A DNA stretch of 48,705 nt, from the NCBI GenBank assembly GCA_050258735.1, contig JBLMZJ010000042.1, forward strand, positions 1 through 48,705, read 5' to 3'. Source of the stretch: Syntrophomonas_A sp050258735. GTDB taxonomy: Bacteria; Bacillota; Syntrophomonadia; Syntrophomonadales; Syntrophomonadaceae. The notes beneath the pieces were generated by a model. It worked only from the letters and a program-made list of their open reading frames with translations. It ran no database searches and was not told the DNA's origin. Made by a program: the position numbers and the translations under genes. The number at the start of each line of letters is the position of its first letter. Position 1 is the stretch's first letter. This document shows, one piece after another, positions 7,681 through 16,418 of the stretch.

Positions 7681-8457
7681 ATGAAAATACTCGTATGTAT
7701 AAAACAGGTACCTGACCAGGAGTCAAGGCCAACTATCAACGAGGCCAAGACCTGGGCCGCATATGAAGAGGACACAGGTTATTGGATCAACCGTTACGAT
7801 GAACATGCCGTTGAAGAGGCCTTGCGTATACGGGAAATGATTCCGGGAACTTTGATCGACATCATATCGATCGGCCCCGATCGCGTTAAATCAGCTATAA
7901 AACGATGCATAGAGATGGGGGCGGACCAGGGTTTTCACCTTTACGATGACCGCTCGAATTACCTAAGCCCATCGATAAAGTCATGCGTTATTGCGGAATT
8001 CTGCAGTAACCGGGAATACGATCTGATTCTGACCGGAGTTATGTCCGAAGACATGATGTCGGGTCAGACCGGGCCGATGATCGCCGCCCGGCTTGGTTTT
8101 CCTTCCGCGACATCCGTAATGAAGCTTGAAATCGATGCTCTCGCGCGTTCTATACGGGTGGAGAGGGAGCTTGATTCCGGGCACAGGTGTTCGATGGACC
8201 TCGCGCTGCCCGCCCTGATTGCAGTCCAGTCAGGGATCAATCGGCCTCGCTACCCTTCCCTTTCCAATGTCATGCGGGCCAAAAACACCGAGATCACGGT
8301 AATCAGAAACTCTGCCGTTATTTCAGGCGAAGGATACGAAACAGTTGATTTGATCAAGGATGCCGGATCGGATCGTGCCGGGATAAGACTGGAAGGAACT
8401 GCTGCCGAGAAAGCCTCGGCGCTATGGCAGATGCTCCATGAGAGATCCCTGATATGA
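7681..8457 (+). CDS. etfB: Electron transfer flavoprotein beta subunit
   Basis: 258 aa. The N-terminus MKILVCIKQVPDQES and the central RYDEHAVEEALRI and SEDMMSGQTGPMIAARLG segments are typical of EtfB, which binds AMP (or a second FAD in bifurcating forms) and joins EtfA to shuttle electrons from acyl-CoA dehydrogenases. The frame is open to 7624, but ATG 7681 is chosen because the family begins there and AAAGGA lies 6 nt upstream. The stop overlaps an ATG (ATGA at 8454) and etfA follows at once. Being divergent from an acyl-CoA dehydrogenase operon suggests a dedicated ETF. Whether it bifurcates cannot be told from sequence alone. Confidence 0.92.
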   Translation: MKILVCIKQVPDQESRPTINEAKTWAAYEEDTGYWINRYDEHAVEEALRIREMIPGTLIDIISIGPDRVKSAIKRCIEMGADQGFHLYDDRSNYLSPSIKSCVIAEFCSNREYDLILTGVMSEDMMSGQTGPMIAARLGFPSATSVMKLEIDALARSIRVERELDSGHRCSMDLALPALIAVQSGINRPRYPSLSNVMRAKNTEITVIRNSAVISGEGYETVDLIKDAGSDRAGIRLEGTAAEKASALWQMLHERSLI

Positions 8458-8468
8458 AGGAGAACAGT

Positions 8469-9431
8469 ATGGGCAATTCGATCATGATAATGTGTGAACA
8501 GAGCGGCGGTGAGATACTCCCGATCACGTATGAACTGATTTCATGCGCAACTGTGATCGCTGACCACTGCCAGTCCTCCATAACAGCAGTATTGCCTGGC
8601 GTTATCACCGATGCAGACTCAATTTCCGGGGCTGATCTTCTGGTAATCAGCAGCCCCGGCCTGGCCGAATATACCTGCGAAGGATGGGAAAGAGCGGCAA
8701 TCACTGCTGCAGAACAGATAATGCCCGACATCATCATTATCGCCCATACATCGACCGGATACGATTACGCTCCTCGTGTCGCGGCATTGCTTGACGGCTG
8801 CTGCATAACATCAGTCAGCGGGATCGAAGTGACTGATGGGTGCTTGACCTATTGCCGCAGCGGGTTCCATGGCAAACTCGACCTGTTGTATAGAGCATGT
8901 AAGCCCCCCCTGATCATCACGGTCCTCCCTGGTGCTTTCCCCGCCCATGACGGGCAGGCAGAACCAGGCGTAACCAGTTTTATTGATGCAGACATCGATC
9001 CGGCCTTTACATCAAATGTGCAGTTCAGTACCCTGGACCGGTCCAACATGGATTTAGACCACGCAGAGGTGATCATATCAGCCGGCAAGGGTATCGGTAA
9101 AGCCGAGAACCTGCAGATGCTGCGTTCAATGGCCTCATGCTTCAACCGGTCTGCCATCGCCGGCTCAAGAGTGGCATGCGATAACGGGTGGATCGAGTAT
9201 AACGCGCAGGTGGGGCTTACCGGCAAAAAGGTTTCACCGCTGCTTTACATTGCCTGCGGCATATCGGGGGCCGTGCAGCATGTCGCCGGTATGAAGGACT
9301 CTAAAACAGTCGTATCGATAAACCGCGACCCCGAAGCCGCCATTTTCCGATACTCGGACATCTGCATAGTGGAGGAACTGGAGAAGTTCATCCCGGAATT
9401 TATCGACGAGGCGCAAAAGCACCGGATATGA
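8469..9431 (+). CDS. etfA: Electron transfer flavoprotein alpha subunit
   Basis: 320 aa. The C-terminal FAD-binding half carries the family pattern GSRVACDNGWIEYNAQVGLT, then GISGAVQHVAGM and VSINRDPEAAIF. The N-terminal half is a more divergent alpha/beta domain. There is no added ferredoxin domain. With EtfB it should carry electrons from acyl-CoA dehydrogenases to a membrane oxidoreductase. ATG 8469 is preceded by GAAGGAG at 6 nt. An ATG at 8454 overlaps the etfB stop and lacks such a site. No clear terminator separates it from the convergent acr3. Confidence 0.92.
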   Translation: MGNSIMIMCEQSGGEILPITYELISCATVIADHCQSSITAVLPGVITDADSISGADLLVISSPGLAEYTCEGWERAAITAAEQIMPDIIIIAHTSTGYDYAPRVAALLDGCCITSVSGIEVTDGCLTYCRSGFHGKLDLLYRACKPPLIITVLPGAFPAHDGQAEPGVTSFIDADIDPAFTSNVQFSTLDRSNMDLDHAEVIISAGKGIGKAENLQMLRSMASCFNRSAIAGSRVACDNGWIEYNAQVGLTGKKVSPLLYIACGISGAVQHVAGMKDSKTVVSINRDPEAAIFRYSDICIVEELEKFIPEFIDEAQKHRI

Positions 9432-9483
9432 CATCTCCCTGCTAATCGCTAAGCCATTTATCTTTTTGGTGTAAACAAGACTT

Positions 9484-10545
9484 TTACATAACTTGCTTCT
9501 CCCCGGGAAAATACCTCTTCCGCCAATGCATGGCCACATTTACCAGTGCAATCATTACTGGCACTTCAACTAAAGGACCTACAACGGCAGCAAAGGCCTG
9601 CCCGGAATTGATACCAAAGACTGCTACCGAAACAGCAATAGCCAACTCGAAATTGTTGCTGGCTGCAGTAAATGATAAGGCTGCTGTCTGTCCGTAATTC
9701 ACACCCATTTTCTTTGAAATAAAGAAAGATACGCTGAACATAATCAGAAAGTATGCCAGCAATGGAATAGCTATCCGGACCACATCCATTGGCAGGGACA
9801 CAATGTATTGCCCCTTCAAGGAAAACATCACGATGATCGTGAACAAGAGTGCATAAAGTGCGATAGGACTGGATTTGGCAACAAATTTACCATCATACCA
9901 ATCCGCTCCCTTGGCAGGACGTAAAAAATATCGGGTTAGAAACCCTGCAGCAAAAGGAATTCCCAGGTAGATCGCAACGCTTTTAGCAACTGCGCCCATG
10001 GATATTTTTACTGCCATGCCCCCTAACCCTAACCATTCCGGCAATACGGTCACAAAAATATAAGCATAAACAGAGAAGAAGATAACCTGAAAGATAGAGT
10101 TAAAAGCTACCATCGCTGCAGCATATTCATTATCTCCATCGGCAAGCGTATTCCACACGATGACCATGGCAATACACCTTGCCAGACCGATTATTATGAT
10201 CCCGGCCATATACTCCGGATGTTTTGGAAGAATTAAGATCGCGAGGATAAACATTAGAATTGGTCCAATGACCCAATTCTGCAGTAAAGATAGCCCTAAT
10301 ACTTTAGGATTCTTAAAAACTTTCCCTAATTCCTCGTATTTGACACGAGCCAGCGGTGGATACATCATGACAATGAGACCGATGGCAATGGGGATCGACG
10401 TCGTTCCAACTGCTAATTCATTAAGTAAATCAGAAAAACCGGGAAATACAAAGCCCAGGCCCACACCAACAAACATCGCCAGGAATATCCATATGGTCAA
10501 ATAACGATCTAAAAAAGATAGTTTTGAAACGACCGCCTTTTCCAC
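9484..10545 (-). CDS. acr3: Arsenite efflux permease, Acr3 type
   Basis: 353 aa with about ten membrane segments, of the bile/arsenite/riboflavin transporter superfamily. The conserved Cys124 of Acr3 is present in GLARCIAMV, and the conserved Glu300 in AASNNFELAIAV. The protein exports arsenite from the cytoplasm. The start is a GTG with AGAGGT 7 nt upstream. It is the third gene of the arsR-arsM-acr3 operon, 56 nt after arsM. Confidence 0.95.
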   Translation of the reverse strand: MEKAVVSKLSFLDRYLTIWIFLAMFVGVGLGFVFPGFSDLLNELAVGTTSIPIAIGLIVMMYPPLARVKYEELGKVFKNPKVLGLSLLQNWVIGPILMFILAILILPKHPEYMAGIIIIGLARCIAMVIVWNTLADGDNEYAAAMVAFNSIFQVIFFSVYAYIFVTVLPEWLGLGGMAVKISMGAVAKSVAIYLGIPFAAGFLTRYFLRPAKGADWYDGKFVAKSSPIALYALLFTIIVMFSLKGQYIVSLPMDVVRIAIPLLAYFLIMFSVSFFISKKMGVNYGQTAALSFTAASNNFELAIAVSVAVFGINSGQAFAAVVGPLVEVPVMIALVNVAMHWRKRYFPGEKQVM

Positions 10546-10601
10546 GTGATTTACCTCTCTTTCCTCTATACTGCATATAATAATCTCGATTTGATCACGA
10601 T

Positions 10602-11426
10602 CTAAGGCTTTTTAGCTCTTACAAAGGCACTGACGATCGCACCATTGAGCTGTTCCTTTTCTTCTAATGATAGACTTTCGAGCAAATTAACCATCTTATC
10701 ATCACAGAGGTCGTATTCCCTGATGATCTCTACATCGATCTCTGTAAATCCGGCAGAAGCCAGTTTGTCTCGATATTCCTGATCCAGCAGTGCGCCAGCA
10801 ACACAGCCTGCCCAGGCCAGCATATCCTGCTGCACCTTTTCAGGAAGGATTTTTTGTAATACAATATCTGACACAGCAAATCTTCCGCCTGGTTTCAACA
10901 CACGAAAGGCTTCATACAAAACCTTGTCTTTGTCGCCGGAAAGGTTTATAACACAGTTTGAAATAATAACATCTATCGAATTATCCGGGAGGGGTATCTC
11001 TTCGATATGTCCCTTAAGGAATTCGACGTTGGCGATTCCAGCTTTCTTCTGATTTGCTCTGGCAACAGATAGCATTTCATCAGTCATATCCAGGCCATAA
11101 ACTTTTCCATTGGGGCCCACCCTTTTGGCAGAGAGGAGAACGTCCAGACCGGCACCACTGCCAAGGTCCAGTACCACCTCACCAGGGTTTAATTCTGCCA
11201 ACGCCGTAGGATTGCCGCAGCCAAATGATGTCGCTATCAGGTCTGGGTCCAGGCCTTCCATGTCCCTGCTATGGTACAGGTTACCGGTAATTATGTCGGT
11301 TGCATCACTTAAACTATTGCTGCAGCATCCACCCATATCAATTTTGGTCCCTCCGCAGCATCCACCAGTTTTACTGGTGATGGCTTCTGCGTATTTTTGT
11401 TTGACAACCTCACGAATGTCTCCCAT
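10602..11426 (-). CDS. arsM: Arsenite S-adenosylmethionine methyltransferase
   Basis: 274 aa. The SAM-binding motif VVLDLGSGAGLDVLLSA (84-100) and GLDMTDEM follow an N-terminal Cys-rich stretch (CC at 23-24 and 34-35). The three cysteines needed by ArsM are Cys70 (SFGCGNP), Cys158 (ISNCVINL) and Cys208 (AWAGCVAG). The enzyme methylates As(III) in the cytoplasm; products may be volatile. The ATG has GGAGGAG upstream. A second ArsR-like operator lies just before the gene. Pairing with Acr3 gives the cell both methylation and efflux. Confidence 0.93.
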   Translation of the reverse strand: MGDIREVVKQKYAEAITSKTGGCCGGTKIDMGGCCSNSLSDATDIITGNLYHSRDMEGLDPDLIATSFGCGNPTALAELNPGEVVLDLGSGAGLDVLLSAKRVGPNGKVYGLDMTDEMLSVARANQKKAGIANVEFLKGHIEEIPLPDNSIDVIISNCVINLSGDKDKVLYEAFRVLKPGGRFAVSDIVLQKILPEKVQQDMLAWAGCVAGALLDQEYRDKLASAGFTEIDVEIIREYDLCDDKMVNLLESLSLEEKEQLNGAIVSAFVRAKKP

Positions 11427-11443
11427 AATTGACTCCTCCTTAT

Positions 11444-11459
11444 ATCAATTTATTTTGAT
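11444..11459. promoter_or_regulatory. Second ArsR operator, in front of arsM
   Basis: ATCAATTTATTTTGAT matches the operator core in front of arsR (ATCAAAATATTTTGAT) at 14 of 16 positions. It lies in the 52-nt arsR-arsM gap, just after a possible minus-strand -10 box TAAAAT (11467-11462), so it may control an internal promoter. Confidence 0.55.
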
Positions 11460-11478
11460 GTATTTTATCTAAAAAAAT

Positions 11479-11784
11479 TTATAACTTAAAATCAATTACC
11501 AACTGCCCAACATAATCTTTAAGAACCCCTTGATTGAGAAAGTAGTACTTCCATTTACCATCCGGGACTTCGCGTACGAGTCCTGCGTCGACCAATTCTT
11601 TCATGTGATATGAAACCCTGGACTGGATCATGCCGAAAGCAGCCATAATCTCACAGTTACAAATCCCTTCGCCAGGAACTGAGCAGCATAAATCTGGCTG
11701 CTCAGAATGGTTGACCAGCATCAACAATATTTTATGGCGGATCGGGTCCGCTAGCACTTTGGAAATCTTAATAGTATCAATCAT
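11479..11784 (-). CDS. arsR: ArsR-family arsenic-responsive repressor
   Basis: 101 aa winged-helix repressor. Helix MAAFGMIQSRVSYHMKELVD is the recognition region and DGKWKYYFLN the wing. Cysteines suited to bind As(III) are at 33-34 (LCC) and 42/44 (ICNCEIM), spaced differently from the classical ELCVCDL motif. It should repress its own operon until arsenite binds. No ribosome binding site is visible before ATG 11784. The predicted start of transcription falls on the A of this ATG, so the mRNA may be leaderless. Confidence 0.92.
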   Translation of the reverse strand: MIDTIKISKVLADPIRHKILLMLVNHSEQPDLCCSVPGEGICNCEIMAAFGMIQSRVSYHMKELVDAGLVREVPDGKWKYYFLNQGVLKDYVGQLVIDFKL

Positions 11785-11790
11785 GATCTT

Positions 11791-11819
11791 ATCATATCAA
11801 AATATTTTGATATATGCAA
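11791..11819 (-). promoter_or_regulatory. ars promoter with operator in the spacer
   Basis: On the minus strand TTGCAT (11819-11814), a spacer of exactly 17 nt and TATGAT (11796-11791). A perfect 20-bp palindrome, ATATCAAAATATTTTGATAT (11794-11813), fills the spacer, so bound ArsR would exclude RNA polymerase. With standard geometry, +1 is at 11784, the first base of the arsR start codon. Confidence 0.7.
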
Positions 11820-11859
11820 ATGCATTATGGATATATATTTGTGTCCTATTACAAGGGAT

Positions 11860-11887
11860 TAAAAAAATGCCCGATATGATCGGGCAT
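11860..11887 (-). terminator. Terminator of the poly-gamma-glutamate hydrolase gene
   Basis: Read on the minus strand, ATGCCCGAT-CAT-ATCGGGCAT (11887-11867) is followed by seven T. It ends transcription between the hydrolase gene and the ars promoter. Confidence 0.8.
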
Positions 11888-11946
11888 TAGCCATATACGG
11901 TTTGGAACAATTGCCACTAAGATCAATTGCTAATCAATAGTTTTAA

Positions 11947-12600
11947 CTAACTTTCAGCCTTGACCAGTGCGTTCACATAGCGATCAAAATCGGTTTTATT
12001 GTTCATCAGGTGGTTCCTTAAACCCGATGTGAGTTCAAGTTGAGCTCCTTTGCCTTTGCTGTTCCGGTTGCAAATGTTGGCAGTACCACTGCCCCCCAAA
12101 CCACTGGGAGGGTTTTTCACAATAAAACCTGCATTTACAAGCTGTTTTTTTACTTCAGCCACAAATGCCTTGTCCAGTCCCCCAAGATAGGTAACCCGGT
12201 TGCTGCCCGTGCATCCATGTATCGATAAAGTCTTGTTTGAAGCCCTTACCATTCTCAATGCACACGAGTCGTTAAAATTCGTTGAGGTAACATGCAATCC
12301 GGAACCCCTTAATCCAATAAACCCGTAGTAGTCGAATCCGCCCTGGGATGCTACCGCCTGGGCGATTTGGTTGGTTCCGCGTTCTATATTGCCTCCATGA
12401 ATCGAGATCACTATGCTTTGGGATGGGGTGACTGTCTGAAGAATCCGATAATCTGCCCCAAGTTTCTTATGGGCTTCCAAACTGGTCGCACTCGGGTATA
12501 TATCGGCGCTGGCCGTGCCAACGAAAACGGTGACTGATAATAACAATGCGATAAGTATACCTGGCAAATAGGTATGTAAAAAATTTCGCGGTTTACTCAA
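11947..12600 (-). CDS. Secreted poly-gamma-glutamate hydrolase family protein
   Basis: 217 aa. A signal peptide is clear: basic start, hydrophobic segment 13-29, cleavage expected near ASA-D (about 32/33). The mature part has the zinc-peptidase-like pattern of phage PghP and the gamma-PGA hydrolase family: SIHGGNIERGT (67-76), GLHVTS (101-106), SIHG (126-129), NICNRNSKGKGAQLEL (175-190) and Arg195. Such enzymes cut gamma-linked polyglutamate outside the cell. The start is TTG with GAAAGGAAGGG 5 nt upstream. It is a single gene with its own terminator and no capsule genes or prophage beside it. Confidence 0.85.
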   Translation of the reverse strand: MSKPRNFLHTYLPGILIALLLSVTVFVGTASADIYPSATSLEAHKKLGADYRILQTVTPSQSIVISIHGGNIERGTNQIAQAVASQGGFDYYGFIGLRGSGLHVTSTNFNDSCALRMVRASNKTLSIHGCTGSNRVTYLGGLDKAFVAEVKKQLVNAGFIVKNPPSGLGGSGTANICNRNSKGKGAQLELTSGLRNHLMNNKTDFDRYVNALVKAES

Positions 12601-12965
12601 GCTATCCCTTCCTTTCTGTAAGCAAATCTTAATAAGCCTTTCGTGTATCTTCCTCCCGACATGGCTGATATTACCAATTTCCCGAATATCTCGTTCTGGA
12701 CAATGGTAGTTATTTTATAACTTACAAGGTTATTATTTGTCCAAAGCAATGAATACCAATATGATTGGGGGATGGGGGAATAAGCAGATGGTGGCAGAAA
12801 AGCGGGGCTGAATTGCAGTTATTTGTCCATGACAGGAGTAATTTACCGGGTGAAGTGATGCTCACTGAAAGGCTTATGTTGGGTTATAGGGGATGAAAAG
12901 GCAAAAACAAGTGGCATTTATGCAAGGCGGGACCAAGAGCTTGGATTTGAGATATAAAACGATCA
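12601..12965. other. Intergenic stretch with a short direct repeat
   Basis: No gene is supported. Near its end, TGGATTTGAGATATAAAACG (12942-12961) recurs 40 nt later as TGGATTTGAGATAAAACG (12982-12999), inside the last codons of the next gene. The rest shows no clear structure. Confidence 0.5.
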
Positions 12966-14252
12966 CTATTCTTGATCGCGCTGGATTTGAGATAAAACGC
13001 GGAAGACTTCCATAAGTATGATATTCAGGCTTAGCCACACTCCACCAAAAACAAGGCCAGCTAATGCATCACTCGGATATTGGACCTGGAAGAAGATGAG
13101 CGACAAAACCGTTACTGCACAGATTGCCAGCGTGACCGGGAATAATAACGTTCCCAGCCATTTGTTACGAACATGACGCAGGATCATAAACGAAGCAAAG
13201 CCGTAGACTACAGCCGCCAATAATGCCTGTTGACTGGGAAAGGTATATATATTCCCGCCACCGGGGCCGATGCGGTGAAAAAGCAAGCGTAATCCTTCTT
13301 CCAATAATGCTCCCCCAATTACGGTGATGAAGAGAAAGCGGATCTCTAGCAGTCGATCCCTGCCTTTGAAGATGATCCACAACAGCGTCAGCAAAGTTAG
13401 CGCCAACAGGATCACTGGAGCGGTAGGCAACGCGAAAAGTTTCATTATCGACGAATATTCCCCCGGGAAAATTAAAGCAACGACAAAGGCTACGATCGTA
13501 TCGAATTGGTTGAACTCGTTGCCTAAAAAGTCCTGGATCAGTCCAATCAGGACAATGGTCAGTACAATAAAAAATGCCGCCAATCCGACCAGGGCTAATT
13601 TTATCCTGCCCATAGAATGATATACCTGGATCCCGTTTTCCAAGGATCTCATGATAAAGTCAATGATATTCGCCTTGTATTTCCGGTATAAATAAATACA
13701 TAACAAAACAACTGCAATAATGATCCCGCCAACGATCAGGTATTGGCTGACCGAGTCCTGGAACTTCGACCAATTTGATCCCAGAATCTTACCCAAAGAT
13801 ATAAAAGTGCTCGTCCAAATTAGAGCCCCAATATAAGCATTCAAGGCAAATTTCCTGTAAGGTATACCGGTGATCCCGGAAAAGTATCCAGTAACATGTC
13901 TTACTCCGGGAATAAAGTAAGCAATAAAGAGCAGTCCATTCCCATATCTTTTAAACCACTGCGAGGTCTTCTCCAGTTTATCCGGACCCAGATGAATATA
14001 TCGACCATATTTTCGAAAAAAAGCGATCCCCAAAGTTCGGCCGATAAAATATGAGATGGTGATACCAGATATGACCCCCAGAGTGGCAACGACAATACTG
14101 ATGCCCCAATTCAACTTACCCATTGATACCAAAAAACCGCAGTAGGTCATCAAGGTCTCCCCTGGTGTTGGAGCTCCGATAAGTTCAATAGTCAGCACGC
14201 CAAACAACACTATATATCCATATTGAGAAAAGAGTTCAGTTATGAAATCCAC
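12966..14252 (-). CDS. DedA (VTT) membrane protein fused to a degenerate PAP2 domain
   Basis: 428 aa with about ten to twelve membrane segments. Residues about 1-190 are a DedA domain (ELIGAPTPGETLMTYCGFLV, ISYFIGRTLG, PGVRHVTGYFSGITGI), a family of envelope lipid scramblases/transporters. Residues about 220-428 resemble PAP2 phosphatases by layout, with FHRIGPGG, FPSQQALLAA and QVQYPSDALAGLVFG. PAP2 enzymes need PSGH and a later His before ..PSD; here both histidines are Gln, so the phosphatase half is probably inactive. The start is taken as GTG 14252 because GGGAGG lies 6 nt upstream; the frame is open to an ATG at 14288 without such a site. Fusion of DedA to PAP2 is known; loss of catalysis is the oddity. 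Confidence 0.85.
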   Translation of the reverse strand: MDFITELFSQYGYIVLFGVLTIELIGAPTPGETLMTYCGFLVSMGKLNWGISIVVATLGVISGITISYFIGRTLGIAFFRKYGRYIHLGPDKLEKTSQWFKRYGNGLLFIAYFIPGVRHVTGYFSGITGIPYRKFALNAYIGALIWTSTFISLGKILGSNWSKFQDSVSQYLIVGGIIIAVVLLCIYLYRKYKANIIDFIMRSLENGIQVYHSMGRIKLALVGLAAFFIVLTIVLIGLIQDFLGNEFNQFDTIVAFVVALIFPGEYSSIMKLFALPTAPVILLALTLLTLLWIIFKGRDRLLEIRFLFITVIGGALLEEGLRLLFHRIGPGGGNIYTFPSQQALLAAVVYGFASFMILRHVRNKWLGTLLFPVTLAICAVTVLSLIFFQVQYPSDALAGLVFGGVWLSLNIILMEVFRVLSQIQRDQE

Positions 14253-14421
14253 TATTATCCTCCCGATGAGATGATAAAACCCTTTCAATAAAGCATACCA
14301 TTTTACTTGCTACCTGTAACAGGAGGACCATCGATATGAGATATGTTATTATTTGTTTTTTATCCGGCAGGGAAACATGCCTACTTGGATATCTTTTTTA
14401 TTAGTATAGAATGACCAGATC

Positions 14422-14979
14422 TCAATATTTTTCTTCCCACCAGCCGAAAGCGAGCCTTGCTGTTGCCAGACCCGCAGTTGTTTTCTCTAGAAATAGAACG
14501 AAATTCCCGCCAGGTGAGAATATATACTTACCGTCTTCTTCTCCAACAACAGTGCTAAGCGCCGGAACTTCACGATTAAAGACGTTGACCCCGCCGATTG
14601 GGAATAGTGTGGTGGATTCTTCATACTTGAGATCGACCCTTGGCTCTGGAAGTGGTTGTATGCTGGTATTTGCCGGACTCACCTTTGTGGTTATTTCCCC
14701 TTCACCCGGAAGGTCCGGATTCAACCATATCCTGGCCGTAATGGGTTCATCGGATAAGTTGGTTATTGTAAAAACATTAGCAAACAGCTTTACACCCGAA
14801 TCCAGAGGATTGATCAATCCTCCCCATGAGTATTTCCCTTCCCCCAGAATTAATTTCCCCGTCTGCCCTACAAAATACTTTCCTGCAACAGACTGGGCAA
14901 ATGGATTCGGAAGACTGACAACCTGGGGTATACGTGATTTAGTTCCTGATGATCTGGTTTTCTTTGTTTTTGCTGCCAT
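14422..14979 (-). CDS. DUF6143-like protein of unknown function
   Basis: 185 aa, soluble, no signal peptide or membrane segment. The first 18 residues are basic (MAAKTKKTRSSGTKSR). The rest is beta-rich with recurring patterns such as GKYFVGQTGK, YSWGGLINPLDSGVKLF, FTITNLSDEP and a final RLAFGWWEE. I recall this pattern from DUF6143 proteins of spore-forming Firmicutes, but this was not searched. AGAGGAG lies 7 nt before the ATG. It stands alone between convergent and tandem neighbours. A role in spore coat or envelope is only a guess. Confidence 0.65.
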   Translation of the reverse strand: MAAKTKKTRSSGTKSRIPQVVSLPNPFAQSVAGKYFVGQTGKLILGEGKYSWGGLINPLDSGVKLFANVFTITNLSDEPITARIWLNPDLPGEGEITTKVSPANTSIQPLPEPRVDLKYEESTTLFPIGGVNVFNREVPALSTVVGEEDGKYIFSPGGNFVLFLEKTTAGLATARLAFGWWEEKY

Positions 14980-15225
14980 GACCCATCTCCTCTTTTAATG
15001 TATCTAATCTACAGTATGAAGCTATTCGCATTATATTCATGGAAACGGCAGTCAAGGGCATCCCGGTTACCCGAAGGCCGTTCACATTTGGCTATTATAA
15101 CTATATAGAGGATCATAAGGTCGCATATGGTATCAATGCGGTGCACCATTTGGGTTTAGTGGGATAGAACAGGTTTTTAAACAAATGCAGGTTATGAGGA
15201 TAGATTAGGGGGTGTTAGTTAAGAT

Positions 15226-15254
15226 AAAGCCATCAGCGCAAACCCGATGGCTTT
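15226..15254. terminator. Terminator after the aminotransferase gene
   Basis: AAAGCCATC (15226-15234) pairs with GATGGCTTT (15246-15254). The hairpin lies right after the aminotransferase stop codon. T-rich sequence follows on both strands, weaker on the minus strand. Confidence 0.55.
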
Positions 15255-15257
15255 TTG

Positions 15258-16418
15258 TCATTTCGCCAGGAATCTCTCGATGCGATCCATTCCTTCTTTG
15301 ATGTTTTCCAATGAATTTGCATAGGAAAAACGCAGGTACCCTTCGCAATTCGGCCCAAAATCGATGCCGGGAGTAACAGCAACACCTGCTTTTTCGAGTA
15401 TTTCAAAAGCGAAGGCATAAGAATCGTGGGTGTACTTTTTGACGTTGGCCAGGGCATAGAATGCCCCCGTTGGTGCGACACTGGTGGCGATCCCCATTTC
15501 GCTCAGCCTCTTTAAGAGATAACGCCGCCTTTCATCGTAAGCCTGTACCATGTCGGCAATGTATCCATCACACTCAGTAAAAGCGGCGATGGCCGCACTT
15601 TGTGCAAACGAAGGTGCACATATAAATAAATTCTGCTGCATCCTCTGCATGGGTCGGATGTAATCCGGCGGGGCAATGACCCAGCCCAATCGCCAGCCGG
15701 TCATGGCAAACAATTTTGAGAAACCGTTGATGACAAATGCCTGTTCGGTGAATTCAAGGATCGAGTGCTCTTCCCCTTCGTAAATAAGACCATGATAGAT
15801 CTCGTCCGAAATGACGGTTTGACCCAATTCAGCCATTGCAGCCAGTTCCCCGGCCGAAAAAACCGTACCGGTCGGATTGGCGGGCGAGTTTACCATTACG
15901 CCTCTGGTGCGGGCATTGATCGATTTTTTTATTTCTTCCGGGCGGTATTTGAATCCATCTTCCTCCCAAACCGGTACAAAAACGGGCTGCCCATCAAGGT
16001 AACGTATGAAATTGGGGTAGCAGGCGTAATAAGGATCAGGGAGGATGATTTCGTCTCCGCGTTCCATCAATGCCGAAAAAACCAACAGCATCCCGGGGGA
16101 GGTACCGGCCGTCACCAGAATCCGATCAGGCGAAACCTCCACATGGTATTTGCTTTTATAATAAGCAGCAATAGCTTCCCGCAGCTCGATCTTACCGAGG
16201 CTGTGGGTATAATGCGTATCGCCCGATGAAATGGCCCGGGCGGCTGCCTCCCTTACCGGTGCCGGGGTATCGAAATCCGGTTCCCCCACCTCTAAATGGA
16301 TCACGTTCTTCCCTTGCGCTTCCATCTCCTGCGCTTTTTCCAACACTTCCATGACTATAAACGGCGGCATTTCCGCTGCCCGACCCGGTATAACTATCTT
16401 ACTCAGTGCACTCACCAT
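15258..16418 (-). CDS. Class I pyridoxal-phosphate aminotransferase (aspartate aminotransferase type)
   Basis: 386 aa, full length. Fold-type I motifs: EVGEPDFDTP (43-52), the PLP-ring segment NSPANPTG (177-184), Asp205 (SDEIYHGL), the Schiff-base Lys235 in NGFSKLFAMTGWRLG, and the substrate-binding Arg in LRFSYA near 372. It transfers an amino group between an amino acid and 2-oxoglutarate in the cytoplasm; the exact amino acid cannot be read from sequence. It is a single gene with a terminator after it. Confidence 0.92.
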   Translation of the reverse strand: MVSALSKIVIPGRAAEMPPFIVMEVLEKAQEMEAQGKNVIHLEVGEPDFDTPAPVREAAARAISSGDTHYTHSLGKIELREAIAAYYKSKYHVEVSPDRILVTAGTSPGMLLVFSALMERGDEIILPDPYYACYPNFIRYLDGQPVFVPVWEEDGFKYRPEEIKKSINARTRGVMVNSPANPTGTVFSAGELAAMAELGQTVISDEIYHGLIYEGEEHSILEFTEQAFVINGFSKLFAMTGWRLGWVIAPPDYIRPMQRMQQNLFICAPSFAQSAAIAAFTECDGYIADMVQAYDERRRYLLKRLSEMGIATSVAPTGAFYALANVKKYTHDSYAFAFEILEKAGVAVTPGIDFGPNCEGYLRFSYANSLENIKEGMDRIERFLAK

